DNA of 64,000 nt from CALBGR01 sp964499935 (GTDB lineage Bacteria; Patescibacteriota; Saccharimonadia; Saccharimonadales; UBA4665), in the NCBI GenBank assembly GCA_964499935.1, contig CAZCMS010000001.1, positions 558,001-622,000 on the forward strand, in the 5' to 3' direction. The number at the start of each line of letters is the position of its first letter. Within the stretch, counting starts at the first letter, position 1. The notes below the pieces were generated by a model, which saw only the letters and a program-made list of their open reading frames with translations, was not told where the DNA came from and searched no databases. The translations under genes were made by a program, and so were the position numbers. Positions 42,455 through 49,846 of this stretch are shown piece after piece.

Positions 42455-42523
42455 ATGTGTATATACAAATGTTCTCATCACTCACATATATTACCGGAGC
42501 ATGTCGGCTGTTTTAGGGTGTAG
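42455..42523 (+). CDS. Putative histidine-rich leader peptide of hisS
   Basis: A 22-codon ORF (MCIYKCSHHSHILPEHVGCFRV) with four His codons in ten (CAT CAC, CAT, CAT at 42476-42502). AAGGTAAG lies about 10 nt upstream as an SD. It is followed by mutually exclusive pairings: GTTTTA (42510-42515) with TAAAAC (42532-42537), or TAAAACG (42532-42538) with CGTTTTA (42552-42558), the latter followed by T-rich sequence. This is the layout of his-type attenuation, here in front of histidyl-tRNA synthetase. The stems are short and A/T-rich, so this remains a hypothesis. Confidence 0.4.
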   Translation: MCIYKCSHHSHILPEHVGCFRV

Positions 42524-42531
42524 TTCACTTG

Positions 42532-42562
42532 TAAAACGTCACATCCTTCGGCGTTTTATATA
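42532..42562 (+). terminator. Weak terminator-like hairpin in the hisS leader
   Basis: TAAAACG/CGTTTTA stem (42532-42538, 42552-42558) with a 13-nt loop. The T-rich part TTTTATAT is partly in the stem and short. Upstream GTTTTA (42510-42515) could compete with CGTTTTA for TAAAAC. Confidence 0.4.
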
Positions 42563-42600
42563 GCAAATCTGTTACAATCAATACGAAGGAATCGTAATTC

Positions 42601-43911
42601 ATGAGTTTATCTACAAATCCATACAAGGGTGCCCGAGACTTTTACCCAGAAGACAAGCGTATTCAAAAATATATGTTTAACACCATGCGCCAGGTGGTTG
42701 AGCGTTTTGGATACGAAGAATACGACGCGCCGGTTTTAGAGCCACTGACGTTATATCTAGCTAAAACAGGCGAAGAAATTGTTAACGAGCAAACGTATGT
42801 GTTTACTGATCGTGGTGGTCGAGAGGTCGTAATTCGACCAGAAATGACACCAACGGTAAGCAGAATGGTGGCTGCGAAGCGTCAGGAGCTTGCCTACCCG
42901 CTGCGGTGGTACAGTATTCCAAATCTGTGGCGGTATGAACGACCGCAGCGCGGACGTTTGCGCGAACACTGGCAACTCAATGTAGACATTTTTGGTGTCG
43001 AAAATGTCACTGCCGAACACGAAACGATTCAGGTCATAGACAATATATTGCAGGCATATGGCGCTAGGCGTTCTATGTACTCTATAAAATTAAATAATCG
43101 TCAGCTGATGAACGAGGCTTTGCGTGGGTATTTGCAGCTCGATGAAGTGCAAGCTCACAGCATAAGCAAGCTTATCGATCGAATGCACAAAATGGATTAT
43201 TCAGATTTTGAGGCAAAGATTGATGCTATCTTGGTGCAAGCTCAGCGAGAAGACGGTGTAGGCAAGAAGTTGCTATCATTATTGAAGGTTACGTCGCTTG
43301 ATAAGCTCCCAGAGGAAATAAAAAATAATGCATCAGTACAAGAATTGCGCCAATTAATGGACCTGCTTGATAAGTCTGGTGTTACGAATGCTGAATTTGA
43401 TATAACACTGATGCGTGGATTTGATTACTACACTGGTATTGTTTTTGAGGTTTTTGACATGCATCCAGAGAATAATCGAGCAATGCTTGGTGGTGGGCGT
43501 TATGACGGACTTGTTGGACTTTTCGGCGTAGATCCTGTGGCTACGGTAGGTTTTGGAGTGGGCGATGTTACGTTACAGAATTTCCTTGAATCTCATGATT
43601 TATTGCCTAACCTAAAACCAGAGACTGATGCGTATGTAGTCCTGATTGGCGATATCTACGAACAGGCTGTATCTGTGCTAAAGATGATGCGTGATGCGGG
43701 CTTGAATATTGCAGTCGATACGTCTGGACGCAAGGCTGACAAACAGCTAAAGTCTGCTGTAAAGAAGAACATTCGATACGCGATTATTATTGGCGAGCAA
43801 GAATTGGGTGACGAACAGTTTACTCTTAAGGATTTGCAGGCTGGTCAAGAAGAAACACATTCTATTGAACGAATTTTCACGATGATCAAAGATTATCGTC
43901 ACGAAAAGTAG
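42601..43911 (+). CDS. hisS: Histidyl-tRNA synthetase
   Basis: Class II synthetase charging tRNA-His, 436 residues. Motif 1 is in GARDFYPEDKRIQKYMF, motif 2 is LWRYERPQRGRLREHWQLN, the His-specific signature is RGFDYYTGIVFEVFD, and motif 3 is GGGRYDGLVGLFG. A C-terminal anticodon-binding domain starts at about 335 (DAYVVLIGD). GAAGGA lies 10 nt upstream. Preceded by a His-rich leader ORF with attenuator-like hairpins. Confidence 0.96.
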   Translation: MSLSTNPYKGARDFYPEDKRIQKYMFNTMRQVVERFGYEEYDAPVLEPLTLYLAKTGEEIVNEQTYVFTDRGGREVVIRPEMTPTVSRMVAAKRQELAYPLRWYSIPNLWRYERPQRGRLREHWQLNVDIFGVENVTAEHETIQVIDNILQAYGARRSMYSIKLNNRQLMNEALRGYLQLDEVQAHSISKLIDRMHKMDYSDFEAKIDAILVQAQREDGVGKKLLSLLKVTSLDKLPEEIKNNASVQELRQLMDLLDKSGVTNAEFDITLMRGFDYYTGIVFEVFDMHPENNRAMLGGGRYDGLVGLFGVDPVATVGFGVGDVTLQNFLESHDLLPNLKPETDAYVVLIGDIYEQAVSVLKMMRDAGLNIAVDTSGRKADKQLKSAVKKNIRYAIIIGEQELGDEQFTLKDLQAGQEETHSIERIFTMIKDYRHEK

Positions 43912-43914
43912 TAT

Positions 43915-44370
43915 ATGACAGCAACAAACCACGCGGTAACCGGGGCGATTATCGGGCTTGTTGTTGCAAATCCTATTACGGCAGTTGTGGTTGCGTTGCT
44001 TTCACACTTTGTTTTGGATATGATGCCACATTTTGGTAGTGATAAAGATTTTATTACGTCTAAGAAGTTTCGTATCATGCTGGTTGTGGATGCGCTGCTG
44101 TGTGTTGTATTGGTAATGTTTTTGACGTGGCAGCAACCGTCTCAGTGGCTGTTAGCGGCAGTATGTGCGTTCGTGGCGACATCACCAGATTTTTTATGGA
44201 TACCGATGTTTCGTGCGGTGAATCAGGGAAAAGAATATGCAACCAAAGGGTATTATAAGTTTGCGTCGGATATTCAGTGGTTTCAACGACCTATAGGCGG
44301 AATTGTGGAAGCTGTATGGCTCATAGGCGCACTGGCTGTGATAGCTGAGCTGACAGTGTTCTATGCATAG
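43915..44370 (+). CDS. Small integral membrane protein, metal-dependent hydrolase-like
   Basis: 151 residues. TNHAVTGAIIGLVVANPITAVVVALLSHFVLDMMPHFG holds His and Asp residues on membrane helices in the pattern H...HxxxD...PH seen in YdjM/DUF457-like membrane metal-dependent hydrolases. About four transmembrane helices. Its activity is unproven. It begins 4 nt after the hisS stop and is probably co-transcribed with it. Confidence 0.65.
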   Translation: MTATNHAVTGAIIGLVVANPITAVVVALLSHFVLDMMPHFGSDKDFITSKKFRIMLVVDALLCVVLVMFLTWQQPSQWLLAAVCAFVATSPDFLWIPMFRAVNQGKEYATKGYYKFASDIQWFQRPIGGIVEAVWLIGALAVIAELTVFYA

Positions 44371-44486
44371 GACTGGTGTTACGCTAGAAAAAGTGTATGT
44401 AATCTGTTAGAATAGGGTATTGAATGAGCTGCGGACGGAGTGAAGGGGCTTTGAATATTAGAATGTAACCACCAAAGGACTGCTAT

Positions 44487-45773
44487 ATGCAAACAACTGC
44501 AAAATATGAAAATGATACAAAAGTTACTTTAACTGTAATAGCTGACGAAAAAGAGCTCAGTGTAATTAAGGCGCGTGTAATAGAGGCGCTTGCCAAGCAA
44601 CAAGGTAACGTGCCAGGCTTCCGGAAGGGCAAGGCGCCAGCCGGTCTCATCGAAAAGCAGCTGAGCCCTGAACTTTTGCAGGCTGAGTTTTTGCAAGAAG
44701 CGATCAATGACTTGTACATCAAGGCAAGTACAGAAGAGAAGTTACGCCAAGTATCGCAACCACAGGTTGAAGTAAAGAAATTTGTACCATATACAACGCT
44801 TGAATTTACGGCTGAAGTTGAAATTATCGGCAAAATTACGTTGCCTGACTACAAGAAGATCAAAGTCGCTAAGAAGACTGCAGAAGTAGCGGATAAAGAA
44901 GTTGATGACGTAATCGAATCTCTACGAAACCGTGACGCCGAGAAAAAAGAAGTGAAGCGAGTAGCAAAAGATGGCGACGAAGTGGTTATTGATTTTGTGG
45001 GCGTGGAGACTAAGACTAAAGAAGCTATTCCTGGCGCAGATGGCAAAGAATATCCTTTGACACTCGGCAGCAATACATTTATTCCAGGATTCGAGCCAGA
45101 ACTTGTTGGCTTGAAGGCTGGCGATGAAAAAACGTTTGATATTGTGTTTCCAAAAGATTACGGCACAAAGGCGTTACAGAGTAAAAAAGTCACCTTTACA
45201 GTGAATGTTCACAAGGTACAGTCTTTGACATTACCTAAGGTAGATGCGGATTTTGCAGCAAAGATCGGTCCATTCAAGACCGTTGAGGAATTAAAGTCAG
45301 ATATCAAGAAACATCTTCTAGCTGAAAAAGAACGAACGGCAGAGCAAGATTTTGATAACGAGCTCGTTATGAAGATTGCTGAAAAGACTACTATCGCACT
45401 CCCTAAGGTTGTAGTTGATGATCAGATTGATCGCATGGAGCAAGAGGAAAAACAAAACCTCATGTACCGTGGACAAACGTGGCAAGAACACCTTAAGGAA
45501 GAAGGTATTTCAGAGGAAGAGCATCGCGAGAAGAACCGCGAGCAGGCCGAAATGCGAGTTAAGGCAGGCTTAGTATTGAGCGAAATCGCAGAAGCAGAGA
45601 AAATTGACGTGACTCCAGAAGAGCTAGAAGTACAACTACAGATACTAAAGGGTCAGTACCAATCTGATGCGAAAATGCAGGCCGAATTGGACAAAGTAGA
45701 AAACCAACGAGATATTGTGAGTCGTATCTTAACCCAGAAGACTATCGCCAAACTCCGCGAATACCAAAAATAA
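44487..45773 (+). CDS. tig: Trigger factor
   Basis: Ribosome-bound peptidyl-prolyl isomerase and chaperone for nascent chains. The N-terminal ribosome-binding domain has VPGFRKGKAPAGLIEKQL (signature GFRxGKxP), the central FKBP domain starts at GDEVVIDFVGVETK, and the C-terminal arm is helical and charged. 428 residues, normal. SD AAAGGA lies 8 nt before the ATG. clpP follows with its own CIRCE-controlled promoter, an order (tig-clpP) common in bacteria. Confidence 0.95.
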   Translation: MQTTAKYENDTKVTLTVIADEKELSVIKARVIEALAKQQGNVPGFRKGKAPAGLIEKQLSPELLQAEFLQEAINDLYIKASTEEKLRQVSQPQVEVKKFVPYTTLEFTAEVEIIGKITLPDYKKIKVAKKTAEVADKEVDDVIESLRNRDAEKKEVKRVAKDGDEVVIDFVGVETKTKEAIPGADGKEYPLTLGSNTFIPGFEPELVGLKAGDEKTFDIVFPKDYGTKALQSKKVTFTVNVHKVQSLTLPKVDADFAAKIGPFKTVEELKSDIKKHLLAEKERTAEQDFDNELVMKIAEKTTIALPKVVVDDQIDRMEQEEKQNLMYRGQTWQEHLKEEGISEEEHREKNREQAEMRVKAGLVLSEIAEAEKIDVTPEELEVQLQILKGQYQSDAKMQAELDKVENQRDIVSRILTQKTIAKLREYQK

Positions 45774-45785
45774 TATTTAGTTAAA

Positions 45786-45812
45786 TTAGCACTCGCGGTT
45801 GACGAGTGCTAA
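45786..45812 (+). promoter_or_regulatory. CIRCE operator (HrcA site) overlapping the clpP promoter
   Basis: TTAGCACTC-N9-GAGTGCTAA, a perfect CIRCE. The -35 TTGACG (45799-45804) overlaps the spacer and right arm; the -10 TATAAT (45822-45827) follows at 17 bp. The transcript would start about 45834, one base before the ATG, so repression and a leaderless start are combined. Confidence 0.93.
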
Positions 45813-45834
45813 TTTGAGGACTATAATAGTTGGT

Positions 45835-46446
45835 ATGAGTAATTTGCAAAGCAATATGTTAATCCCAACTGTAGTAGAAAATGAAGGGCGCTATGAGCGT
45901 GCTTATGATATATATTCTCGATTACTAAAAGATAGAATTATTTTTCTTGGGAGCGATGTAAACCAAGCGAGTGCTAACGTTATTGTTGCACAGCTTTTGT
46001 TCTTGAATAACGAAGATCCTAAAAAGGACATTAGTTTATATATCAATAGCCCCGGTGGTAGTGTGTATGATGCGTTAGCAATTTACGATACCATGCAGTT
46101 TATTAGTAACGATATTCAGACGGTTGGTATTGGCGTGCAGGCTTCCGCAGCTGCATTCCTTCTCAGTAGTGGCACCAAAGGCAAGCGTATTATCTTGCCA
46201 CATGCTACAGTGATGATTCACCAACCTTCGAGTGGTACACGCGGTAAGGTAACAGATCAAGAGATTGACTTAAAAGAATCGTTACGTATCAAACACTTGC
46301 TTGAGTCTATAATGGCAAAAAATACTGGCCAGAAGGCGTCCAAAATCCACGAAGATATGGAACGTGATAAATGGCTCACCGCAGAACAGGCTAAAAAATA
46401 CGGTATTGTCGACCAGGTTATCGATACCTTAGCCAAAGAGAGCTAG
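45835..46446 (+). CDS. clpP: ATP-dependent Clp protease proteolytic subunit
   Basis: Tetradecameric serine protease partner of ClpC. 203 residues. Catalytic Ser is in GVQASAAAFLL, His in ATVMIHQPSSG and Asp in YGIVDQVID. The frame is open back to a TTG at 45799 that is part of the -35 box, so I choose the ATG at 45835 (MSNLQSNM), 7 nt after the -10. Its stop overlaps the end of the convergent hisC by 4 nt. Confidence 0.96.
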   Translation: MSNLQSNMLIPTVVENEGRYERAYDIYSRLLKDRIIFLGSDVNQASANVIVAQLLFLNNEDPKKDISLYINSPGGSVYDALAIYDTMQFISNDIQTVGIGVQASAAAFLLSSGTKGKRIILPHATVMIHQPSSGTRGKVTDQEIDLKESLRIKHLLESIMAKNTGQKASKIHEDMERDKWLTAEQAKKYGIVDQVIDTLAKES

Positions 46447-47555
46447 GTAATAATCTCGCGTAATGCCTCGATAAGTTGAATATTTTCCTTAGGCTTTCCT
46501 ATGGTCACTCGGATATGATCTGGTAGTCCGTAGTTTGCAAGTCCACGTACAATGATCCCTTTTTGTAGTAACTCGCGTATTGCTCCCTGAGTATCTTGGA
46601 GGCGTATCGTGATGAAGTTTGCACTGCTTGGAATGAAGTCAATTTTTAGCTCTCGTAAGGAGTTTTCAAGTTTTCGTAGCTCTGCATGATTCTGCTCTCG
46701 GGACATTGCGGTGTGCGATGTGTCTTTTAATGCAGCGATAGCAGCAGCTAGGCCCAGTGTGTTTGCATTAAAGGGTTGGCGAACTCTGTGCAAGAGTTCA
46801 ATAATAGTAGGATGTGCAACGGCGTATCCTATACGTAGTCCGGCTAGGCCATATATTTTAGAGAATGTCCGCACCACAATAAGGTTCGGGTGACTATTGA
46901 GCCAAGCGATGGTATCTTCTTTTTTTGCATCAGCAAGGTATTCGTAATAAGCTTCATCGAGGACAACAAATACATTTTCGGGAACGGCTTGTAGGAATTC
47001 TTTTATAGTTTTGCAATCCAGGAAAGTGCCGGTTGGATTGTTGGGGTTTGCTATCCATATTACCCTGGTTTCTGTATTAATGGCTTGTTGCATTGCAGAG
47101 AGGTCGTGGCCATATTCACGAGCGGGCACGATAGTATTCTTTGATCCTACAAGACGTGTCACAAGGTCGTATACCATGAAAGAATATTGCGAGGACACCG
47201 CATTAGTGTTGATACCAAGGAAAGTACGCGCAATAAGATCGAGTATGTCGTTGGAGCCATTCCCAACGATAATATTATTAGCAGTGAGGTTATGGCCATA
47301 ATGGTTCGCAAGTGCTTCTTGGAGTGCAAAACTATCTGGATAGCGATGAGATTCACTGGCATATTCTAATACTATGTTTTGAACCTGAGGGCTAGGTCCA
47401 TATGGATTTTCGTTCGAAGCAAGCTTTATTATGTCTTTTTCGTTGAGGTTATGCGTGCGTGCGAGCTCGGCAATAGATATGCCAGGCTGGTACGGATGAA
47501 GGTTGCTGATTTGTGGTTGTGTATATTGTTGGATATTAAATTTTGAATTACTCAT
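46443..47555 (-). CDS. hisC: Histidinol-phosphate/aromatic aminotransferase family
   Basis: Class II PLP aminotransferase, about 370 residues. NENPYGPSP is the family start, SNDILDLIAR and IANPNNPTGTFL bind cofactor, and the PLP lysine is in RTFSKIYGLAGLRIGY. HisC enzymes also transaminate phenylpyruvate and 4-hydroxyphenylpyruvate. Since no other histidine-pathway gene is nearby but prephenate dehydrogenase, chorismate mutase and prephenate dehydratase are, the aromatic role is the better reading. The ATG at 47555 overlaps the tyrA stop by 8 nt, implying translational coupling. Confidence 0.88.
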   Translation of the reverse strand: MSNSKFNIQQYTQPQISNLHPYQPGISIAELARTHNLNEKDIIKLASNENPYGPSPQVQNIVLEYASESHRYPDSFALQEALANHYGHNLTANNIIVGNGSNDILDLIARTFLGINTNAVSSQYSFMVYDLVTRLVGSKNTIVPAREYGHDLSAMQQAINTETRVIWIANPNNPTGTFLDCKTIKEFLQAVPENVFVVLDEAYYEYLADAKKEDTIAWLNSHPNLIVVRTFSKIYGLAGLRIGYAVAHPTIIELLHRVRQPFNANTLGLAAAIAALKDTSHTAMSREQNHAELRKLENSLRELKIDFIPSSANFITIRLQDTQGAIRELLQKGIIVRGLANYGLPDHIRVTIGKPKENIQLIEALREIIT

Positions 47556-48279
47556 GGTCAAATGTCGTATCGTTTTTTAAATTATTAGCAAGGTCTGTGA
47601 AGGTTGCGATATATTTTTGCCGGACATCTTCGCTATATGGATTGCCGAGTTCGATAGTCTCGAATAGCTCATTAGTGTGAGAGCGATCGAACGCCACCAT
47701 ATCTAAAATCATCTGATAAGACGGAGTCGGAAATGATCCAGCTTGAGGATTCATGAGGCTGAGTCCACGTGCGACAAAAAAGGTGAGCGCATGTACTTCC
47801 GCCATATTTTTATCGTGTTCTTCTGAAGTCATGTAACTTATTTTGAGTTTTAGCCCATTTTCGCAGTACTTTAATACTTGTTCAGCTTTTACTCCCTGGC
47901 TTTTTGTGACGATTAGTTGATGGTTTTCGGTACTCTTGGTAGCGGATTGAGGGCCAAATAACGGATGTGTAATCAGTATGTTTTTGTGCTCGGGTAGTAG
48001 TTTAGAAATGAGTTTCTCGGGCAGGACTTTTACAGAGCAAACATCTATTATGAGTGTTTCAGGCTTTACGACTGGTGCCAATAGCTCTAACACTGAAGTA
48101 TAAGACTGTAATGGGACGGCTAAAATAATAACATCTGCAGAGACAGTTTGCTTAAATGATGTATCTGAAGCCTTGCGCGTGTCGTAGTAGCACGTATCTA
48201 CACCAGAGGGCAGTAAAGTACCCACAAATTTGCCAAAGTTACCTTGGCCGAATATTCCGACAGATGCTATTTTGTTCAT
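47548..48279 (-). CDS. tyrA: Prephenate dehydrogenase-like (TyrA) NAD-binding enzyme
   Basis: Oxidative decarboxylation of prephenate to 4-hydroxyphenylpyruvate. 243 residues. The Rossmann motif is VGIFGQGNFGKFVG; SADVIILAVPLQSY and ITHPLFGPQSA are typical of TyrA/arogenate dehydrogenases. It is shorter than usual (about 280-370) and lacks an ACT domain, so feedback control by tyrosine is not evident. It shares the divergent region 48280-48424 with the chorismate mutase gene. Confidence 0.85.
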   Translation of the reverse strand: MNKIASVGIFGQGNFGKFVGTLLPSGVDTCYYDTRKASDTSFKQTVSADVIILAVPLQSYTSVLELLAPVVKPETLIIDVCSVKVLPEKLISKLLPEHKNILITHPLFGPQSATKSTENHQLIVTKSQGVKAEQVLKYCENGLKLKISYMTSEEHDKNMAEVHALTFFVARGLSLMNPQAGSFPTPSYQMILDMVAFDRSHTNELFETIELGNPYSEDVRQKYIATFTDLANNLKNDTTFDHE

Positions 48280-48424
48280 TGTGTAAAGTTAGACTCCATA
48301 TATTCTTTCACTATATCATTCGGCACAGTGTACTACCACAGTAAGTTCGAGGCTTGTATTTGTGTTATGTGGCTTCTTTTGCTGGGCGACTACTTGCGAT
48401 ACACTAAAAGCGAAAGGATATTTT

Positions 48425-48703
48425 ATGCAGTACGACATTAAGGACCTAAGAAAAAGCCTAGATATTATTGATCAATCACTCATTTTGCTTTTGGCTGAAC
48501 GTTTTCGCGTAACAGACAAAGTGGGCCATTATAAAAAAGAGATGAAACTTCCTCCGGTAGATTCACAGCGTGAGCAACTACAGTTTAAGAAAATCGAAGA
48601 ACTAGCAGCGGAAGTTGGAGTTAATCCAGATTTTGCGCACAAGATGCTACGAACTATCATCGATGAGGTTGTGACTAACCACAAGAAAATTATTGGCGAA
48701 TAA
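48425..48703 (+). CDS. Chorismate mutase (AroQ type)
   Basis: 92-residue all-helical protein: DLRKSLDIIDQSLILLLAER, then RVTDKVGHYKKEMKLP and a C-terminal helix LRTIIDEVVTNHKKI. Conserved Arg, Lys and Asp positions of AroQ chorismate mutases are in place. Converts chorismate to prephenate. I choose the ATG at 48425, 4 nt after AAAGGA; the frame extends to 48362 without similarity. pheA follows 44 nt downstream. Confidence 0.88.
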   Translation: MQYDIKDLRKSLDIIDQSLILLLAERFRVTDKVGHYKKEMKLPPVDSQREQLQFKKIEELAAEVGVNPDFAHKMLRTIIDEVVTNHKKIIGE

Positions 48704-48747
48704 AACTAAATAATCCACAGAGGTATTTACGAGATAAAAAGCTTAAG

Positions 48748-49623
48748 ATGACAGATAAAAATTTACGCATAGGGTATTTTGGAATCCCAGGATCATTTAC
48801 TTACGGAGCAGCGATCAAGTACTTTGGTTCTGGCGTAGATCTTGAGGGCGCAAAAACATTCAAGGAAGTTTTCTTGCTAGTCAAAGAAGGTGTTGCTGAC
48901 TATGGTGTCGTGCCTATTGAAAACACACTTGCTGGATCAGTGTATGAAAATTACGATCTTCTCGATAAATACGATTTGTCTATAGTTGGAGAAACATCGT
49001 GCCGAATAGAACACAGTTTGTTGGCTTCCGGGGTCCATAGGAGCAAGCATGTGGATATAAAAACGATAAAAACCGTGTATTCGCATCCTAAAGCGCTAGA
49101 GCAATGCTCTGTATTCTTTGAGAAACATCCGTGGATCGAAAAGATCTCGCATTCAGATACTGCAACCGCTGCAAAATTTGTAGCCGAACAGCAGGATAAT
49201 TCGATGGCTGCGATAGCTTCACGCCAAAATGCGCAGATATATGGGCTGGAAGTGCTGGAGGGTGGAATACAGGATAACGTATATAATTACACGCGATTCC
49301 TTGTTATTGCACCGAACGATCCTGCCCTAGTAGAAGGTGCAAACAAGTGCTCCCTGATTGTCCGCTTGCGCCATTCTGCCGGTAGTTTAAGCCAGGCTCT
49401 CAATTTCTTGACCCACAAAGGGTGCAATCTTACAAAAATTGAATCACGACCGATACCAAACAAGCCTTTCGAATATATGTTTTATTTGGACTTTTTATTT
49501 GATGTGGCGATAACTGACGTGGTCACCGTATTAGATGAGTTTCAAGAACATGTCTCTGATTTGAAGGTGTTAGGCTTATACCAAGATGAACGTGCACAGA
49601 ATGACCAGGAGACTTTTAAGTAG
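48748..49623 (+). CDS. pheA: Prephenate dehydratase
   Basis: Converts prephenate to phenylpyruvate for phenylalanine. 291 residues. The dehydratase domain has GIPGSFTYGAAIKYFG, GVVPIENTLAGSVYENYDLL and the active-site TRF in NYTRFLVIA. A C-terminal ACT domain begins around residue 200 (SLIVRLRHSAGSLSQALNFL) and carries ESRPIPNKPFEYMFYLDF, which normally binds phenylalanine for feedback inhibition. Confidence 0.94.
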   Translation: MTDKNLRIGYFGIPGSFTYGAAIKYFGSGVDLEGAKTFKEVFLLVKEGVADYGVVPIENTLAGSVYENYDLLDKYDLSIVGETSCRIEHSLLASGVHRSKHVDIKTIKTVYSHPKALEQCSVFFEKHPWIEKISHSDTATAAKFVAEQQDNSMAAIASRQNAQIYGLEVLEGGIQDNVYNYTRFLVIAPNDPALVEGANKCSLIVRLRHSAGSLSQALNFLTHKGCNLTKIESRPIPNKPFEYMFYLDFLFDVAITDVVTVLDEFQEHVSDLKVLGLYQDERAQNDQETFK

Positions 49624-49639
49624 TCGCTATTAATTAGGC

Positions 49640-49645
49640 TTGACA
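49640..49645 (+). promoter_or_regulatory. -35 box TTGACA in the rpoB leader
   Basis: A perfect TTGACA stands at 49640-49645, but the hexamer 17 bp downstream (CAAACT) is a poor -10. The rest of the 223-nt leader holds an ATGCT...AGCAT hairpin (49698-49723), the palindrome TTCGCGCGAA (49747-49756) and a second possible -10 TATATT near 49786. The rpoB SD is AAGGGGAAA. Confidence 0.4.
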
Positions 49646-49846
49646 TTTAGTATTTTGTCGTTCAAACTTGTATGTAAGAAGTAGTGTAAGTTGGGCCATG
49701 CTGGCTTTTGTCAAAACTAGCATTAAAAACACCCGGTTTAGAGACCTTCGCGCGAAAAATTACAACAAACACATATAGCTCATACGATATATTATGGGCG
49801 CCAAAAAGCTATTACTACAATTTATAACAAGGGGAAATGTTTATAT

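Noticed and set aside
42405..42600. T-box riboswitch before hisS
   Set aside because: No T-box consensus, specifier loop or GGTGG antiterminator bulge is present; the leader-peptide reading fits better.
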